Origin: JALZAI01 sp038212215
GTDB lineage: Bacteria; Actinomycetota; Actinomycetes; Mycobacteriales; Jatrophihabitantaceae
Reading direction: 5' to 3'
NCBI GenBank assembly: GCA_038212215.1
Contig: JBBQUT010000001.1
Coordinates: 321,339-385,338 of the forward strand
DNA length: 64,000 nucleotides
In this document: positions 17,349 to 23,406 of the stretch, one piece after another
Position numbering within the stretch: position 1 is the first letter of the stretch
Layout: each line of letters starts with the position of its first letter
Program-made: the position numbers and the translations under genes
The notes under the pieces: generated by a model
Databases searched by the model: none
What the model saw: the letters and a program-made list of their open reading frames with translations, nothing else
Told to the model about the DNA's origin: nothing

Positions 17349-18053
17349 TCAGCCGGCGCGCAGGGCTGGTGTGCGCTCGAGCTGGAATTGCGCGAACGTG
17401 GGGACATCGATGCCGTCGAGGCCGATACCGCGCGCGATCAGGCGGTAAGCCTCGGCGTTGATCCGCCGTTGGGCGTCAGCCATCTTTGCCAGGTGCCCGT
17501 ACAGCGGGGTGCTGGTCGCGCAGCCGAGGTAGTTGCCCGGTCCTGTTCCGGGCAGTGGCTCGGTCAGAATGGTCGCGGCGCTGAGTAAGCGGCGGGCTCG
17601 CTCGTCCATGATCATCACGATGGAAAGGACGCCGTTCGCGCGGGCCGCCGTCCATAGCCCGTGGTACATCGCCGCAGCGGCGAGTGGCCGGATCGGTCCG
17701 GCGTCCTTACGCACGGCGATGGTGGCGATGTCCCAGGTGCGGGTCAGGTCGATTCCGACGGCGCGCGCCACACGGTGACCGTCGATGCTCCACGGCGGGC
17801 GGGCCAGGTCGTTGATCGACTTCAGCCCGGCGGGCCCCGGCATGATCATGCGGCACGCCGCCAGGGCGACATCGTGTGTGTCCAGCAGTGCGACGAAGAC
17901 CGATTGACTGTCGTACGGGCCGTACTCCGCCCGCAACTGCGCGGCGGTGTTGCCGTAGGTCGTCAGGAACACATCGGATTCGCAGTCGAGAGCGCCGGCC
18001 AATTCGCTGCCCTGTGGATCGAAGATCAATCGATAGAGCAGGCCGTTGGCCAT
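17349..18053 (-). CDS. Unrecognised protein, possible GNAT-fold acyltransferase (autoinducer-synthase-like)
   Basis: 234 residues, soluble, no signal peptide. I do not recognise a named family with certainty. The pattern of an early FLTTYGNT...EYGPYD stretch, a VFVALLDTHDVALAACRMIMPGPAGLK strand pair, and a central RAVGIDLTRTWDIATIAVRKD segment resembles the GNAT-like fold of N-acyl amino acid synthases and acyl-homoserine-lactone synthases, where an acidic residue follows a beta-bulge. This is fold-level resemblance only. It is convergent with the GGDEF-EAL gene (14 nt apart) and has its own upstream region of ~235 nt, which holds a copy of the dispersed palindrome. Alternatives: a plain GNAT acetyltransferase or an uncharacterised actinobacterial family. 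Confidence 0.5.
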   Translation of the reverse strand: MANGLLYRLIFDPQGSELAGALDCESDVFLTTYGNTAAQLRAEYGPYDSQSVFVALLDTHDVALAACRMIMPGPAGLKSINDLARPPWSIDGHRVARAVGIDLTRTWDIATIAVRKDAGPIRPLAAAAMYHGLWTAARANGVLSIVMIMDERARRLLSAATILTEPLPGTGPGNYLGCATSTPLYGHLAKMADAQRRINAEAYRLIARGIGLDGIDVPTFAQFQLERTPALRAG

Positions 18054-18200
18054 GGGCGCTCCTTGCCCGCACGCGCGGTGGGCGCGACGGGGGCGGGGTT
18101 CTCGTCGTGCCGTAAGAGATGACGCCTCGCGGTTCCCGACCGAGAGTTTTCACAGGTTTCTATCGGCCACTTCGGGTTGGACGTGAGTGGTGCGGGCTTG

Positions 18201-18270
18201 TTGGTTTGCATGGCTAAGTGCTGCTATCCGGGCTGATCGTGGCGCGTTAGCGACCGCTGCGGGTGCAACC
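18201..18270. repeat. Dispersed nested palindrome, copy A
   Basis: Outer arms GGTTTGCA (18203-18210) and TGCAACC (18264-18270) enclose an inner pair CTGCTATC (18221-18228) and a degenerate TTAGCGACCG. Overall plan and length match copy B at 41764-41834. It lies in the gap between two divergent genes (18054-18289). No gene lies in the element. Confidence 0.55.
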
Positions 18271-18289
18271 GAGCCGGTAGTTTCGGTTC

Positions 18290-18757
18290 ATGACTGACCG
18301 CTCGACGCTGCTCGTCGTGCACCACACCGCGTCGCCCGCGTTACAGGAACTACTGGACGCGGTGCTGGCAGGCACCCGGGCCGAAGGGCTCGAGTCGGTC
18401 GACGTGCTGGTGCGCCCGGCGCTGTCGGCGGGCGCGCCGGATGTTCTGGCCGCCGATGGTTTCGTGCTCGGCACGCCTGCCAACATCGGCTATCTTTCCG
18501 GCGCGATGAAATATTTCTTCGACAACGTCTACTACCCGTGCCTTATCGCGAAACCGGGCGCACCGTACGGGCTCTACGTCCATGGCAACAACGACGTGAC
18601 CGGGGCGGTGCGCGCCGCCGAGTCGATCACCAAGGCGATGGGTTGGCGTCAGGCGCACGAGACGGTGACGATCACCGGCGCGATCACCAAGGACGTGCGG
18701 CAAGCTTGCTGGGATCTCGGCGCGACCGTCGCTGCGAACCTCGCTGGCCTTGTCTGA
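18290..18757 (+). CDS. Flavodoxin-like NAD(P)H-dependent FMN reductase family protein
   Basis: 155 residues with the flavodoxin fold. The first strand STLLVVHHTAS is followed by a short phosphate loop region. DGFVLGTPANIGYLSGAMKYFFDNVYY (~60-85) is the typical isoalloxazine-binding loop of the FMN reductase / NAD(P)H:quinone oxidoreductase group. The C-terminal half contains GLYVHGNNDVTGAVRAAESI. It probably transfers electrons between NAD(P)H and a small acceptor; the substrate is unknown. It stands alone: divergent from the acyltransferase-like gene and convergent with imuB 30 nt away. Two imperfect copies of CAGGCTGA(A/G)TC occupy the convergent gap. Confidence 0.8.
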   Translation: MTDRSTLLVVHHTASPALQELLDAVLAGTRAEGLESVDVLVRPALSAGAPDVLAADGFVLGTPANIGYLSGAMKYFFDNVYYPCLIAKPGAPYGLYVHGNNDVTGAVRAAESITKAMGWRQAHETVTITGAITKDVRQACWDLGATVAANLAGLV

Positions 18758-18787
18758 ACCAGGCTGAATCGGTCTGATCAGGCTGAG

Positions 18788-20350
18788 TCAGTCGTAAACG
18801 GCGTCGACCTGCCAGTCCCCGGCAGGCATGGTGAGACTCACGAGGTAGGCCCGCCCGCGCACGTCCACGATCTGGCAGCGCACCACATGCCGTGCAGCGT
18901 CGGGATTCCACCACCGCTCGTCCACCGGCCACGGGCCGGCCCACGACGTCACGGCGACCGGTTTCTCGCTGCCCATCGCGAACAGCGCCGGGGGAGCGGG
19001 CATCGCGCCGCGGTCGGTGACGGTCACCGCGCGTCCGCCGGCGTCGAGCACCTGCGCCGCGCGAGGCGGATCGAGCAGCACGCTCGGGGCCGGTGCGGGC
19101 AGGTGTCCCGGCCACGGTTGCTGGGGTGAGCGCAGCGCCGCCGGCTCGTCACCCCACGGGACGAGCCGGGTGCGCTGCGTGGGATCGCGGCCGCCGTCGA
19201 GCAGCGGCGCCAGCACCGATCCGTGCCCCAGCAACGTCTGGACGCGCGCCAGTGCCCGGTGTGCCCGCTCGTCCTCGGCACCCGAACCGCCCCACAGCGC
19301 CTGCTGGTGCGCGCCGGTCGGCACGGTCTCGATCGGGACGAGCCGCAGCCGCGCCACGCCGCCAGTCGGCCGGTGCGCCGCAGCCAGCCAGCCCTCGAGT
19401 TGCCAGCGCACCCGGTCCAGGACGTCGGCCGCACCGAGCACGCCGGCATGTCGCCACCGGCGCACCGTCTCCTCGCCGTTCTCGCTCAGCGCCTGCAGTT
19501 CCAGGCAGGTGCAGGCCAGCCCGTGCGCGCCGAGCTCGGCGACGAACTCCTCGGCCAGCCCGCGCGCGCTGAAGGCCACGGTGTCGACGCGGTCGACGGC
19601 GGGTTCCAGATCGAGGGTCGCCGTGAATTCGACGGGGGGACGGCGGGCGGCGACCGGACGGTCGTCACGCCCGCTCGACTGCCGGTGCGCCCACGCACCC
19701 ATCGGCCCGAAGCGGGCGAGGACGTCGCGGGCCGCCAGCGCCGCGAAGCTACCCAGTGTGTGCAGGCCGAGACGGCGCAGCAGGTCGATCAGCGGCGATG
19801 CGCCGGACGGGTCGAGTGTCTCGACGGGCAGCGCGGCGAGGAACTCCGGCGAGCCGCCGGGGTCGACGATCGTGGCGCGCCGGGCGGCCTGCTCGGCGGC
19901 GAACGCGCCGTCGGCGATGCCGATCAGCACGTCTGCGCCGTTGAGCGCGGGCAACCCCATCACCGCCCGCGAGAGCGCGTGCAGCACCCCGGTCTCGCCG
20001 CCGAAGTAACGCGTCGGCCCCCGCACGCCGATCGCGGCGAGCCCGGGACGGGTGATCTCGACGCCCGGCGCGATCGACTCGAGGGCCGCCACGACCGGCT
20101 CGAAGGTCCGCGCCTCGGCGGCCTCGTTGCGCGCCAGGACTGCGAGCTCGGGGCAGCGGGCCTGCGCCTCGCGGCGGCGCAGACCCCGCGCGACCCCGTG
20201 CGCTCGGGCCGAGTGCGAGCAGGCGACGATGTGGTTGCCGGTGACGACGGCGACCGGAACCTCCGCGGGCAGCCCGGCGTCGAGGCGGGCAGTGGTGACC
20301 GGCCAGTCCGGACACCACACCGCGATCATCCGGGGCGGGGCGTCGGGCAC
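18788..20350 (-). CDS. imuB: Mutasome protein ImuB (inactive Y-family polymerase)
   Basis: Y-family-like scaffold that brings DnaE2 to the beta clamp during SOS mutagenesis. ~520 residues from a GTG at 20348-20350. The early CPDWPVTTARL replaces the DxD-type active-site motif and ITRPGLAAIGV replaces SIDE, so it should lack polymerase activity, as in mycobacterial ImuB. QQALWG at ~349-354 matches the clamp-binding motif QxxLWG at about the same position as in Mycobacterium. The GTG start is preferred over ATG 20329 because it places the LexA core 12 nt upstream, exactly as in dnaE2 and imuA', with GGACGG just before. Its usual partners are not adjacent. Confidence 0.9.
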   Translation of the reverse strand: MPDAPPRMIAVWCPDWPVTTARLDAGLPAEVPVAVVTGNHIVACSHSARAHGVARGLRRREAQARCPELAVLARNEAAEARTFEPVVAALESIAPGVEITRPGLAAIGVRGPTRYFGGETGVLHALSRAVMGLPALNGADVLIGIADGAFAAEQAARRATIVDPGGSPEFLAALPVETLDPSGASPLIDLLRRLGLHTLGSFAALAARDVLARFGPMGAWAHRQSSGRDDRPVAARRPPVEFTATLDLEPAVDRVDTVAFSARGLAEEFVAELGAHGLACTCLELQALSENGEETVRRWRHAGVLGAADVLDRVRWQLEGWLAAAHRPTGGVARLRLVPIETVPTGAHQQALWGGSGAEDERAHRALARVQTLLGHGSVLAPLLDGGRDPTQRTRLVPWGDEPAALRSPQQPWPGHLPAPAPSVLLDPPRAAQVLDAGGRAVTVTDRGAMPAPPALFAMGSEKPVAVTSWAGPWPVDERWWNPDAARHVVRCQIVDVRGRAYLVSLTMPAGDWQVDAVYD

Positions 20351-20360
20351 CCGTCCAGTA

Positions 20361-20376
20361 TCGAACGAACGTTCTA
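20361..20376 (-). promoter_or_regulatory. LexA box upstream of imuB
   Basis: TCGAACGAACGTTCTA with core GAAC-GAAC-GTTC at 20363-20374. Twelve nt separate the core from the GTG start. On the minus strand the spacer reads GATACTGGACGG, close to the imuA' spacer GATGATGGACGG. The gene on the other side (20382-20669) reads toward it, so the box serves imuB only. Confidence 0.85.
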
Positions 20377-20381
20377 CCGCG

Positions 20382-20669
20382 TCAACTGTAGAGCGCGCGG
20401 TATGCGGCCTCCGTCGCGGCGACTTGCGTGCGTCCCTGCCCGACGGCGTTGACCCGGGTGGCGCGGTCGACGGCGAGGCAGGTCCAGCTGGCGCCGTCCT
20501 CATCGCTGAGATGGATCAGCAGCGTGTTCCGGTCGTGCTCGACGCGCACCCGGTGCCGGTCGTTGCCGTCCTCGTGCAACCCGCGAACCTTCTTTCCTGG
20601 ACGCGGTTCGTCGGCAACGAAGGACGTCCAGCGTCCGCGGGCCGGTCGCGGTAGCGGCGCAATGGGCAT
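20382..20669 (-). CDS. Conserved actinobacterial hypothetical protein upstream of imuB
   Basis: A 95-residue soluble protein with no known domain. Recognisable features are FVADEPRPGKKVRGLHEDG, HRVRVEHDRNTLLIHLSDEDG and a final SWTCLAVDRATR strand, suggesting a small beta-rich fold. I recall similar ~90-residue proteins in other actinobacteria but cannot name the family or give a function. It ends 31 nt before the imuB start, and the imuB LexA box falls in that gap, so it is probably a separate transcriptional unit from imuB. The divergent VapB gene starts 48 nt away on the other side. Confidence 0.65.
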   Translation of the reverse strand: MPIAPLPRPARGRWTSFVADEPRPGKKVRGLHEDGNDRHRVRVEHDRNTLLIHLSDEDGASWTCLAVDRATRVNAVGQGRTQVAATEAAYRALYS

Positions 20670-20717
20670 GACGTCAGTGTAGGTATGCTTGCCTTACCTC
20701 GAGTAAGGAGACCGCGT

Positions 20718-20963
20718 ATGGCGTCCGCCACTGTCACCAGCAAGGGCCAAATCACCATCCCTGTCGAGGTACGTACCAAGCTCGGCATCCGGCCGGGATC
20801 CCGAATCGCCTTCGTTCCCACCGGCGACGAAAGATACGAGATTCACCTGCAGGCAGCGTCGATCCAGGATCTCAAAGGTGCGGTGCCGCGACCTTCCGCG
20901 CCCGTCACCCTCGAGGACATGAACGACGCCATCGCCGCCGGCGCTACTACCTCTGCCACGTGA
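20718..20963 (+). CDS. vapB: AbrB/MazE-type antitoxin of a VapBC pair
   Basis: 81-residue swapped-hairpin DNA-binding protein that would neutralise the adjacent PIN toxin and repress its own operon. SATVTSKGQITIPVEVRTKLGIRPG (first ~28 residues) is the classic SpoVT-AbrB motif. The C-terminal tail after ~50, rich in Pro/Asp, is expected to bind the toxin active site. The ATG at 20718-20720 is supported by AAGGAG 7 nt upstream; an earlier in-frame start at 20685 has no comparable support. Its stop overlaps the toxin start (GTGA), which couples their translation. Confidence 0.92.
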   Translation: MASATVTSKGQITIPVEVRTKLGIRPGSRIAFVPTGDERYEIHLQAASIQDLKGAVPRPSAPVTLEDMNDAIAAGATTSAT

Positions 20964-21376
20964 TCGGACTCGACACCAATGTCGTCGTCCGCTACCTGGT
21001 TCAAGACGAGCCGGATCAGTCGGCAACGGCGTCCACGATGATCGACGCTCTGACCGAGACCGACCGCGGCTTCCTCAGTCTGATTACCGTCGTGGAGTTG
21101 CACTGGGTGCTGCGCCGCGCCTACAAGATCGACGCCGCTCGATGCGCCGAGCTGGTCGACGGCCTGCTGGATGCCCGTGAACTACGAGTTGATCAGGAGT
21201 CGATCGTCCGAGCCGCGCTCACCGCGAGCCATGGCGGCCTCGATTTCGCCGATGCCGTCATCGCCGAGCTCGGCCGAGTCGCCGGCTGCGAATATACGGT
21301 GACCTTCGACCAGCGGGCCGAGCTGTCGAAGGAGATGCGGCTGCTTAACTACACCGGCGGATCCGGGTCGTATTGA
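20960..21376 (+). CDS. vapC: PIN-domain ribonuclease toxin (VapC family)
   Basis: 138-residue PIN nuclease. The acidic metal-binding residues are visible: Asp in MIGLDTNVVVRYL, Glu in LITVVELHWVLRRAY, and Asp in GGLDFADAVIAEL. It begins with a GTG that overlaps the antitoxin stop by 4 nt. Members of the family cleave tRNA or rRNA at specific sites; the target here cannot be predicted. Its last 28 nt overlap the 3' end of the convergent DJ-1/PfpI gene. Together with the antitoxin it forms a complete, compact type II toxin-antitoxin operon. Confidence 0.93.
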   Translation: MIGLDTNVVVRYLVQDEPDQSATASTMIDALTETDRGFLSLITVVELHWVLRRAYKIDAARCAELVDGLLDARELRVDQESIVRAALTASHGGLDFADAVIAELGRVAGCEYTVTFDQRAELSKEMRLLNYTGGSGSY

Positions 21377-21939
21377 ATGTAGCGTCGCACCTCGCGCGCA
21401 CGCTCCGCGCTCACGAGCCGGCGCACGAGATGCAACGCCATGTCGATCCCGGCACTGACCCCGGCACTTGTGATCACTTCGGTGTCATCGACGAAACGGT
21501 CGTCGGCGCGCAGCTGTAGCGACGGTTCAAGGTCCTGCAGCAGATCGAGGCTCGCCCAATGCGTCGTCGCCGGCCGGCCCGCCAGCAGCCCGGCCGCCGC
21601 GTACACGAGCGAGCCGGTACACACGCTCGTCATCAGCGTGCCTGACTCGCGCTGGAGACGCACCCACTCCAGTTGCGCGTCGTCACGCAGGTGCGGCCGG
21701 GTGCCCTGCCCGCCGGGATAGATCAGCACGTCCAGCGTGCCGATGCTGTCGTAGGAGTGATCCGGCGTGATCAGCAGCCCCTTCGCGGCGCGGACCTGCT
21801 TGCCGTCGCGAGAGAACGTGCTGACCGACCAGCCATCGCTTGGGTGCTGCTGCGTCCACGAGGCGAGCACTTCCCACGGTCCGACGGCGTCGAGTTCCTC
21901 GACTCCGTCGAAGAGCAGAATGCCGATAGTGGACGTCAT
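21349..21939 (-). CDS. DJ-1/PfpI family protein (GATase1-like)
   Basis: 196 residues with the DJ-1/PfpI fold. The nucleophile elbow SVCTGSLVYAAAGLL (~100-115) has the Cys followed by a G-S turn. An N-terminal ILLFDGVEELDAVGPWEVL carries the Glu/Asp typical of the subfamily fused to AraC regulators, and THWASLDLL follows later. Here there is no AraC domain, so it resembles the isonitrile hydratase or stand-alone GATase1-like group. Its start overlaps the stop of the upstream HxlR gene by 4 nt, so the two form one operon. Substrate unknown. Confidence 0.85.
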   Translation of the reverse strand: MTSTIGILLFDGVEELDAVGPWEVLASWTQQHPSDGWSVSTFSRDGKQVRAAKGLLITPDHSYDSIGTLDVLIYPGGQGTRPHLRDDAQLEWVRLQRESGTLMTSVCTGSLVYAAAGLLAGRPATTHWASLDLLQDLEPSLQLRADDRFVDDTEVITSAGVSAGIDMALHLVRRLVSAERAREVRRYIQYDPDPPV

Positions 21940-22622
21940 CGGTCGAGCTTCGCAGATCCGGCCGCGTCGTCCGGCACCGGTCGTGGGAACAGCCTGAGCA
22001 ACCGTGCGGCATCTCGCCGCGATCCGCTGATCGTTATCTGACCGGCAGCAATTGCCTCAGCAAGTGAGGCGCGGCCGAACACCAGTGCGCGCAGCGTTGC
22101 GGTGCTGGTTGCCAGGCGCGCCAACGGATTGCTGACGACTGCGCGGGTGATCTGGATGGTGCCAGCGCGAACGCGAACCCGGTAGCTGTCGCCGTCCAGG
22201 GTCAGCTGCCACTCGGCATTCAGGTCACGCGCGGCACGTACCGAGAACGTTGTCTTGAGGGCAACCAGCAGGGCGGCCGGGCTCAATTCGGCATCGGAGG
22301 TCATCAAAGCCTTGCTGCCCCAGCGACCCAATTCCAGCAGCACCGCCTCGAGCGCCCGACCGCGCGCGGTGAGCTCGTACACCGACACACTCGCAGGCGC
22401 CTCCAGTTCGTGTCGGCGCACGATGCCAGCGGCGTCGAGTTCGCGCAGCCGCTGCGACAGCACGTTCGGGCTGGGCCCGGGAAGGCCCTGGCGCAACGCA
22501 TTGAAGCGCTTCGGCCCGTGCAGCAGTTCACGCACGACGAGTAGCGCCCAGCGTTCGCCCACCACGTCCAGCGCACGAGCGATGCCGCACGGGTCGTCGT
22601 AGGTGCGCGTTGTCGTCGCCAT
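21936..22622 (-). CDS. HxlR-family transcriptional regulator with C-terminal extension
   Basis: 228 residues. The first ~100 form an HxlR winged helix: CGIARALDVVGERWALLVVRELLHGPKRF, then LPGPSPNVLSQRLREL. The second half (~125-225) looks like an SCP2-type lipid-binding domain with TFSVRAARDLNAEWQLTLDGD, seen in other actinobacterial HxlR regulators. The ATG at 22620-22622 is preferred over a TTG 9 nt upstream. It overlaps the DJ-1 gene downstream by 4 nt and is divergent from an alpha/beta hydrolase. A 13-bp palindrome in the shared promoter is its likely operator. Family members usually sense small aromatics, aldehydes or redox state. Confidence 0.9.
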   Translation of the reverse strand: MATTTRTYDDPCGIARALDVVGERWALLVVRELLHGPKRFNALRQGLPGPSPNVLSQRLRELDAAGIVRRHELEAPASVSVYELTARGRALEAVLLELGRWGSKALMTSDAELSPAALLVALKTTFSVRAARDLNAEWQLTLDGDSYRVRVRAGTIQITRAVVSNPLARLATSTATLRALVFGRASLAEAIAAGQITISGSRRDAARLLRLFPRPVPDDAAGSAKLDR

Positions 22623-22665
22623 GACACTCAATCTAGCTCCAGGGGTTGCCCAAAAGTAGCTATGG

Positions 22666-22678
22666 TCCTAACTTAGGA
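22666..22678. promoter_or_regulatory. 13-bp palindrome, candidate HxlR operator
   Basis: TCCTAA-C-TTAGGA, a perfect palindrome in the 79-nt gap between the divergent hxlR and hydrolase genes. It lies 24 nt before the hydrolase ATG and overlaps a possible -10 (TATGGT, 22661-22666). Role inferred from position and symmetry. Confidence 0.5.
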
Positions 22679-22701
22679 GCAAATACCGAGAGGAGCTGAC
22701 A

Positions 22702-23364
22702 ATGAGCACGTTCATCCTTATCCCCGGCGCAGGGGGCGAGGCGTGGTACTGGAGCAAGGTCGTTCCCGAGTTGCAGCGGCTAGGGCACGCAGCTGTGGCA
22801 GTCGACATCGAGGAGGATGACCCCTCACTCGGCCTGCCCGAGTACGCGCAGATCGTGCTCGATGCAATGGGCGACCAGCGCGACGTGGTGCTGGTCGGCC
22901 AGTCGCTCGGTGGCTTCACGGCCGCGATGGTCGCAGCGCGGCGCAAGCCTCTGCGGATCGTGTTGGTGAACGCGATGATTCCGCTGCCCGGCGAGACGCC
23001 GGGTGAATGGTGGGACAACACCGGTTCGACGCAGGCGCGCGCTGCGGCTGACGAGCGGGCTGGGCGTGACGGCACTTTCGACATGGAGACCTATTTCCTA
23101 CACGACCTGGGTGCGGACACGAAGGCCGAGGCGGCGAGCGGCGGGCGGGTGCCTGCGGACACACCGTTCGGCCAAACCTGCACGTTCACGACGTGGCCGG
23201 ACGTCGCGATCCGGGTTGTCGTCGGCGCCGACGATCGGTTCTTCCCAGCCGATTTTCAATGTCGTGTCGCGAAAGAGCGCCTTGGTGTGGAAGCGATTGT
23301 CATCCCCGGCGGGCACCTGGTCGCGCTGAGCAATCCGAGCGGCCTGGTCGAGCGCCTCCTCTAG
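22702..23364 (+). CDS. Alpha/beta hydrolase (small esterase-like)
   Basis: 220 residues. The fold starts with STFILIPGAGGEAWYW, containing the oxyanion region. The nucleophile elbow VGQSLGG is near residue 70 (G-x-S-x-G). DDRFF (~175) supplies the acid, and PGGHLVALSNPSGL (~203) the His. The closest types I can name are the plant methylesterase/EstC-like and MhpC-like small hydrolases. A purine-rich AGAGGAGC lies 8-15 nt before the ATG. It is divergent from its presumed regulator HxlR and followed by a 16-bp tandem repeat that begins in its last codons. Substrate unknown. Confidence 0.88.
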   Translation: MSTFILIPGAGGEAWYWSKVVPELQRLGHAAVAVDIEEDDPSLGLPEYAQIVLDAMGDQRDVVLVGQSLGGFTAAMVAARRKPLRIVLVNAMIPLPGETPGEWWDNTGSTQARAAADERAGRDGTFDMETYFLHDLGADTKAEAASGGRVPADTPFGQTCTFTTWPDVAIRVVVGADDRFFPADFQCRVAKERLGVEAIVIPGGHLVALSNPSGLVERLL

Positions 23365-23401
23365 AGTCAATCGCCTCTAGAGTCAATCGGCTCTAGAATC
23401 G
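23358..23401 (+). repeat. 16-bp tandem repeat across the hydrolase stop codon
   Basis: CCTCTAGAGTCAATCG occurs twice head to tail (23358-23373, 23374-23389) and is followed by a shortened third copy, GCTCTAGAATCG (23390-23401). Each copy contains the palindrome TCTAGA. The first copy includes the hydrolase TAG stop and the last ends six nt before the hrpA GTG start. Confidence 0.7.
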
Positions 23402-23406
23402 ATGCA

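Noticed and set aside
23358..23401. CRISPR array
   Set aside because: Repeats are directly adjacent with no spacers and only about 2.7 units; no cas genes in the window.
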